Below, in pieces: positions 32,835 to 34,615 of a DNA stretch of 34,615 bases. The DNA is taken from NCBI GenBank assembly GCA_019425655.1, contig NQWY01024844.1, positions 1 through 34,615 of the forward strand, read 5' to 3'. Position 1 is the first letter of the stretch. Each line of letters starts with the position of its first letter. Under the pieces are notes generated by a model. It was not told the origin of the DNA. It ran no database searches and saw only the letters and a program-made list of their open reading frames with translations. Source of the stretch: Rhizophagus prolifer (Eukaryota > Glomeromycota > Glomeromycetes > Glomerales > Glomeraceae). A program made the position numbers and the translations under genes.

Positions 32835-32876
32835 AATTCCTTCCATAATCAGAAGGAATTGTATTTTGCAAAGGTA
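32835..32876 (-). promoter_or_regulatory. -7 element TACCTTTG and leader hairpin ahead of rhlE
   Basis: On the minus strand TACCTTTG (32876-32869) matches TAnnTTTG. A 9-bp hairpin AATTCCTTC/GAAGGAATT (32835-32843, 32852-32860) follows and is trailed by TTCTTTTAATT. It may terminate transcripts from the DUF6438 gene upstream, or sit at the 5' end of the rhlE message, where it would overlap the predicted start of transcription. Confidence 0.55.
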
Positions 32877-32894
32877 GTTGAAAAATAATTAATA

Positions 32895-33380
32895 TTATTT
32901 TATCTTTTCCCATTTCTGTTTTTGTTTTAATTCAGAAATGTAGGTGTAAAGTTTTGTAAGTTTTTCCGGTTTTTCGCCTGCAGATATTGCGATGTCCTTT
33001 TTGCCTCCGTCAGAGAAATAAACTCTCAAATGAGTTCTGGAAGCATCCATAATTTGTTTGTCCTCGTATTTGTCTTTTAAAGATTTGATGTTGGCTTCGT
33101 CAGTCAAAGCAATCAATTTATCATAATCATCTTTGCTGACAGTTGATTTAAAAGTTCCCTCCCTTGGTTTATCAAGATCTCCACGACCTTCGCCTTGAGA
33201 GAAGTTAAAATGTTCTGCTTCCAGAATTGCCGTTCTGTCAGAATCAATTGTGATTTTATAAATCGGACAAAATCCAAAACAAGGACCGACTTCGTATTCT
33301 ATTTTAGAGTATTTTGTAGTCTGGGAAGTGGTACAAGACATTAGTCCCACAAAAACTAAAAGGCTTAATATATATTTCAT
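32895..33380 (-). CDS. DUF6438 lipoprotein
   Basis: 161 residues. A lipoprotein signal peptide ends in LMSC (Cys16), so the mature chain should be lipid-anchored in the envelope. The DUF6438 motif follows: SKIEYEVGPCFGFCPIYKIT with two cysteines four apart, then SDRTAILEAEHFNFSQGEG and a C-terminal helix-strand region with YFSDGGKKDIAIS. The function is unknown. It is followed on the same strand by rhlE with a hairpin between, and preceded by the barrel gene at a 42-bp distance. Confidence 0.87.
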   Translation of the reverse strand: MKYILSLLVFVGLMSCTTSQTTKYSKIEYEVGPCFGFCPIYKITIDSDRTAILEAEHFNFSQGEGRGDLDKPREGTFKSTVSKDDYDKLIALTDEANIKSLKDKYEDKQIMDASRTHLRVYFSDGGKKDIAISAGEKPEKLTKLYTYISELKQKQKWEKIK

Positions 33381-33422
33381 AATAAATTTTTTCGGAATAA
33401 AGCTTTCAATAATTGTTCCGAA

Positions 33423-34046
33423 TTATCTGAAACGATAACCTAATCCGATTTGGAAAAAACTACTTCTCATATCGATGCCGTTTTTGTTGATATAGCCAAA
33501 TCCAAAATTGTATCTTGCATCAGCAAAAATATTTGGAGTAATGTGATATTCTGCGCCTAAGAAAGGGTTCACATTCAGAGTTCTTACATTTTCAATGTCG
33601 CTAGAACCCAATTCTTCAAAATCAGCTTTTGTACTGATATTAAAGGCAAAATTAAATCCACCATTAACAGCGAATCGATCTACAAAATAGTATTTGGCAG
33701 AAATAGGAACTTGAAGCTGCGTGTATTTTAATTTTAGATCTACTGCTCCTACATTGATAATTTCATTTCCAACTAATTCATACAATTCAACGTGGCTTTT
33801 TCCTCCAACTTGCGAGAATAATAATTCACCCTGCAAAGCGAATTTTTTATTAAAAAAATGTTCTGCATAACCCCCAACATAAAAATAAGATTTGGATTTG
33901 AAATCTGAATAATCTTCCCAAAAAGTATCGGGCGAATCTTTCAGATGCAAAGATGAATTAATATATCCGACTTTTATTCCAAAATGGGTTTGTGCAAATG
34001 ATAAAGAGGATACTGCCATTAATAATAGCAAGGAGATTTTTTTCAT
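33423..34046 (-). CDS. Porin-family outer-membrane beta-barrel protein
   Basis: 207 residues. The signal peptide (KKISLLLLMAVSSLSFAQ) is cleaved near residue 19. The mature chain is a series of alternating strands (HFGIKVGYINSSLHLKD, SYFYVGGYAEHFF, FALQGELLFSQVG, LQVPISAKYYFVDRFAVNGGFNFAFNI, NPFLGAEYHIT and ADARYNFGFGYI) ending SFFQIGLGYRFR with a C-terminal aromatic-Arg, as in the outer-membrane-barrel (porin_2-like) family of Bacteroidetes. The transported molecule, if any, is unknown. Confidence 0.87.
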   Translation of the reverse strand: MKKISLLLLMAVSSLSFAQTHFGIKVGYINSSLHLKDSPDTFWEDYSDFKSKSYFYVGGYAEHFFNKKFALQGELLFSQVGGKSHVELYELVGNEIINVGAVDLKLKYTQLQVPISAKYYFVDRFAVNGGFNFAFNISTKADFEELGSSDIENVRTLNVNPFLGAEYHITPNIFADARYNFGFGYINKNGIDMRSSFFQIGLGYRFR

Positions 34047-34065
34047 GTGTTATAAGTTTTATTTT

Positions 34066-34615
34066 TTATCCGTGTAATTTTTTCCAGATAGCGTCCTTCA
34101 GTTCCTGAAGACCCTCACCTGTAACACCTGAGAAAAATAATGGTTGTCTGTTTTCCGGAAATTCTGCTGCGATTTCTTTTTTCAGTTCATCATCAAGCAA
34201 GTCAGCTTTGGACACAGATAAAATAAAATCCTTATCTACCAATTCAGGATTATATTCTTTCAACTCATTTTCCAAAATCTTGAACTCCTGAAAATGATCC
34301 TCGGAATCTGCAGGAATGAGAAATAATAAAATCGAATTTCTCTCTATATGCCTAAGAAATCGGTGGCCAAGACCTTTTCCTTCAGCCGCACCTTCTATAA
34401 TCCCGGGAATATCAGCCATTACAAAAGATTTGTAATTCCTCCATTCCACGATCCCAAGGTTAGGTGTTAAAGTGGTGAAAGCGTAATCTGCAATTTTTGG
34501 TTTTGCAGCAGAAACTGCAGATAACAAAGTCGATTTACCGGCATTCGGAAATCCGACCAGACCAACGTCTGCTAAGATTTTTAATTCAAAAATAATATAA
34601 CCTTCCTGTCCTTCC
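34066..34615 (-). CDS. obgE: Obg/CgtA ribosome-assembly GTPase, N-terminus beyond window
   Basis: The minus-strand frame is open from the window edge to the stop at 34066 (183 codons including the stop). It begins in [21 protein letters not shown], the junction between the Obg fold and the G domain, then shows G1 [12 protein letters not shown], switch I with [12 protein letters not shown]3 [21 protein letters not shown]4 SVSKADLLD (SKAD in place of NKxD) and G5 [11 protein letters not shown]. The glycine-rich Obg domain lies right of the window. Obg binds GTP and acts in 50S ribosome assembly and stress control. A TTG internal to the frame is not its start. No C-terminal OCT extension is present. 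Confidence 0.94.
   Translation of the reverse strand, partial: EGQEGYIIFELKILADVGLVGFPNAGKSTLLSAVSAAKPKIADYAFTTLTPNLGIVEWRNYKSFVMADIPGIIEGAAEGKGLGHRFLRHIERNSILLFLIPADSEDHFQEFKILENELKEYNPELVDKDFILSVSKADLLDDELKKEIAAEFPENRQPLFFSGVTGEGLQELKDAIWKKLHG

Overview
The window looks like chromosomal DNA from a Flavobacteriia member, most likely a Chryseobacterium/Epilithonimonas-type Weeksellaceae. The DNA is AT-rich. Promoters fit the Bacteroidetes TTG-N~18-TAnnTTTG pattern. Two secreted proteins carry C-terminal type IX secretion (T9SS) sorting domains, and SusC/TonB-plug-like and DUF6438 lipoprotein families are present. The genus is inferred from protein style and was not tested. No tRNA, rRNA, CRISPR array, insertion sequence or prophage is visible.

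Layout. 1-1600: the start of an HU-like DNA-binding protein (cut by the window edge), a tandem pair of hairpin repeats upstream of it, an unrecognised secreted protein and a 400-bp gene-free stretch. 1.6-4.4 kb: a T9SS-exported HAF-repeat protein facing a broken TPR/LuxR-type regulator. 4.5-11.6 kb, all minus: Tex, a 37-aa membrane peptide, an MG2/plug-domain surface protein, an lmo0937-type small membrane protein, and an EEP nuclease abutting CorA. 11.9-16.6 kb: a ketoacyl-ACP synthase III, the ohr-ohrR peroxide pair, and a DUF1800-DUF1501 pair. 16.8-18.8 kb: an outer-membrane barrel, a YceI protein and an alpha/beta hydrolase, each with its own promoter motif or terminator. 18.8-19.2 kb: an intergenic stretch packed with dispersed repeats. 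19.2-23.6 kb: a broken L-serine dehydratase, an AT-rich GT-C type membrane glycosyltransferase and a broken DEAD-box helicase. 23.7-27.3 kb: a DUF47-Pit phosphate pair converging on a LytTR regulator and its broken histidine kinase. 27.4-31.5 kb: a T9SS Kelch protein, a polyprenyl diphosphate synthase, and overlapping GSCFA and TatD genes. 31.5 kb to the end, minus: an RhlE-type helicase, a DUF6438 lipoprotein, a porin-like barrel and Obg GTPase (cut by the edge).

Most genes are housekeeping or envelope functions in short operons separated by clear, often bidirectional, terminators. The most unusual aspect is that four conserved genes (TPR/LuxR regulator, serine dehydratase, DEAD-box helicase, LytS-type kinase) are each interrupted once. 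Three appear to have lost a short segment; in the helicase this is neatly explained by collapse between 10-bp direct repeats. The fourth has gained one AG unit. This is either real decay or phase switching, or an assembly artefact, and raw reads would decide. The second notable point is a set of non-coding repeats: a tandem hairpin pair with compensatory stem changes near the left edge, and two diverged copies of one dispersed intergenic element about 7 kb apart in opposite orientation. I did not find a convincing new multi-gene system.
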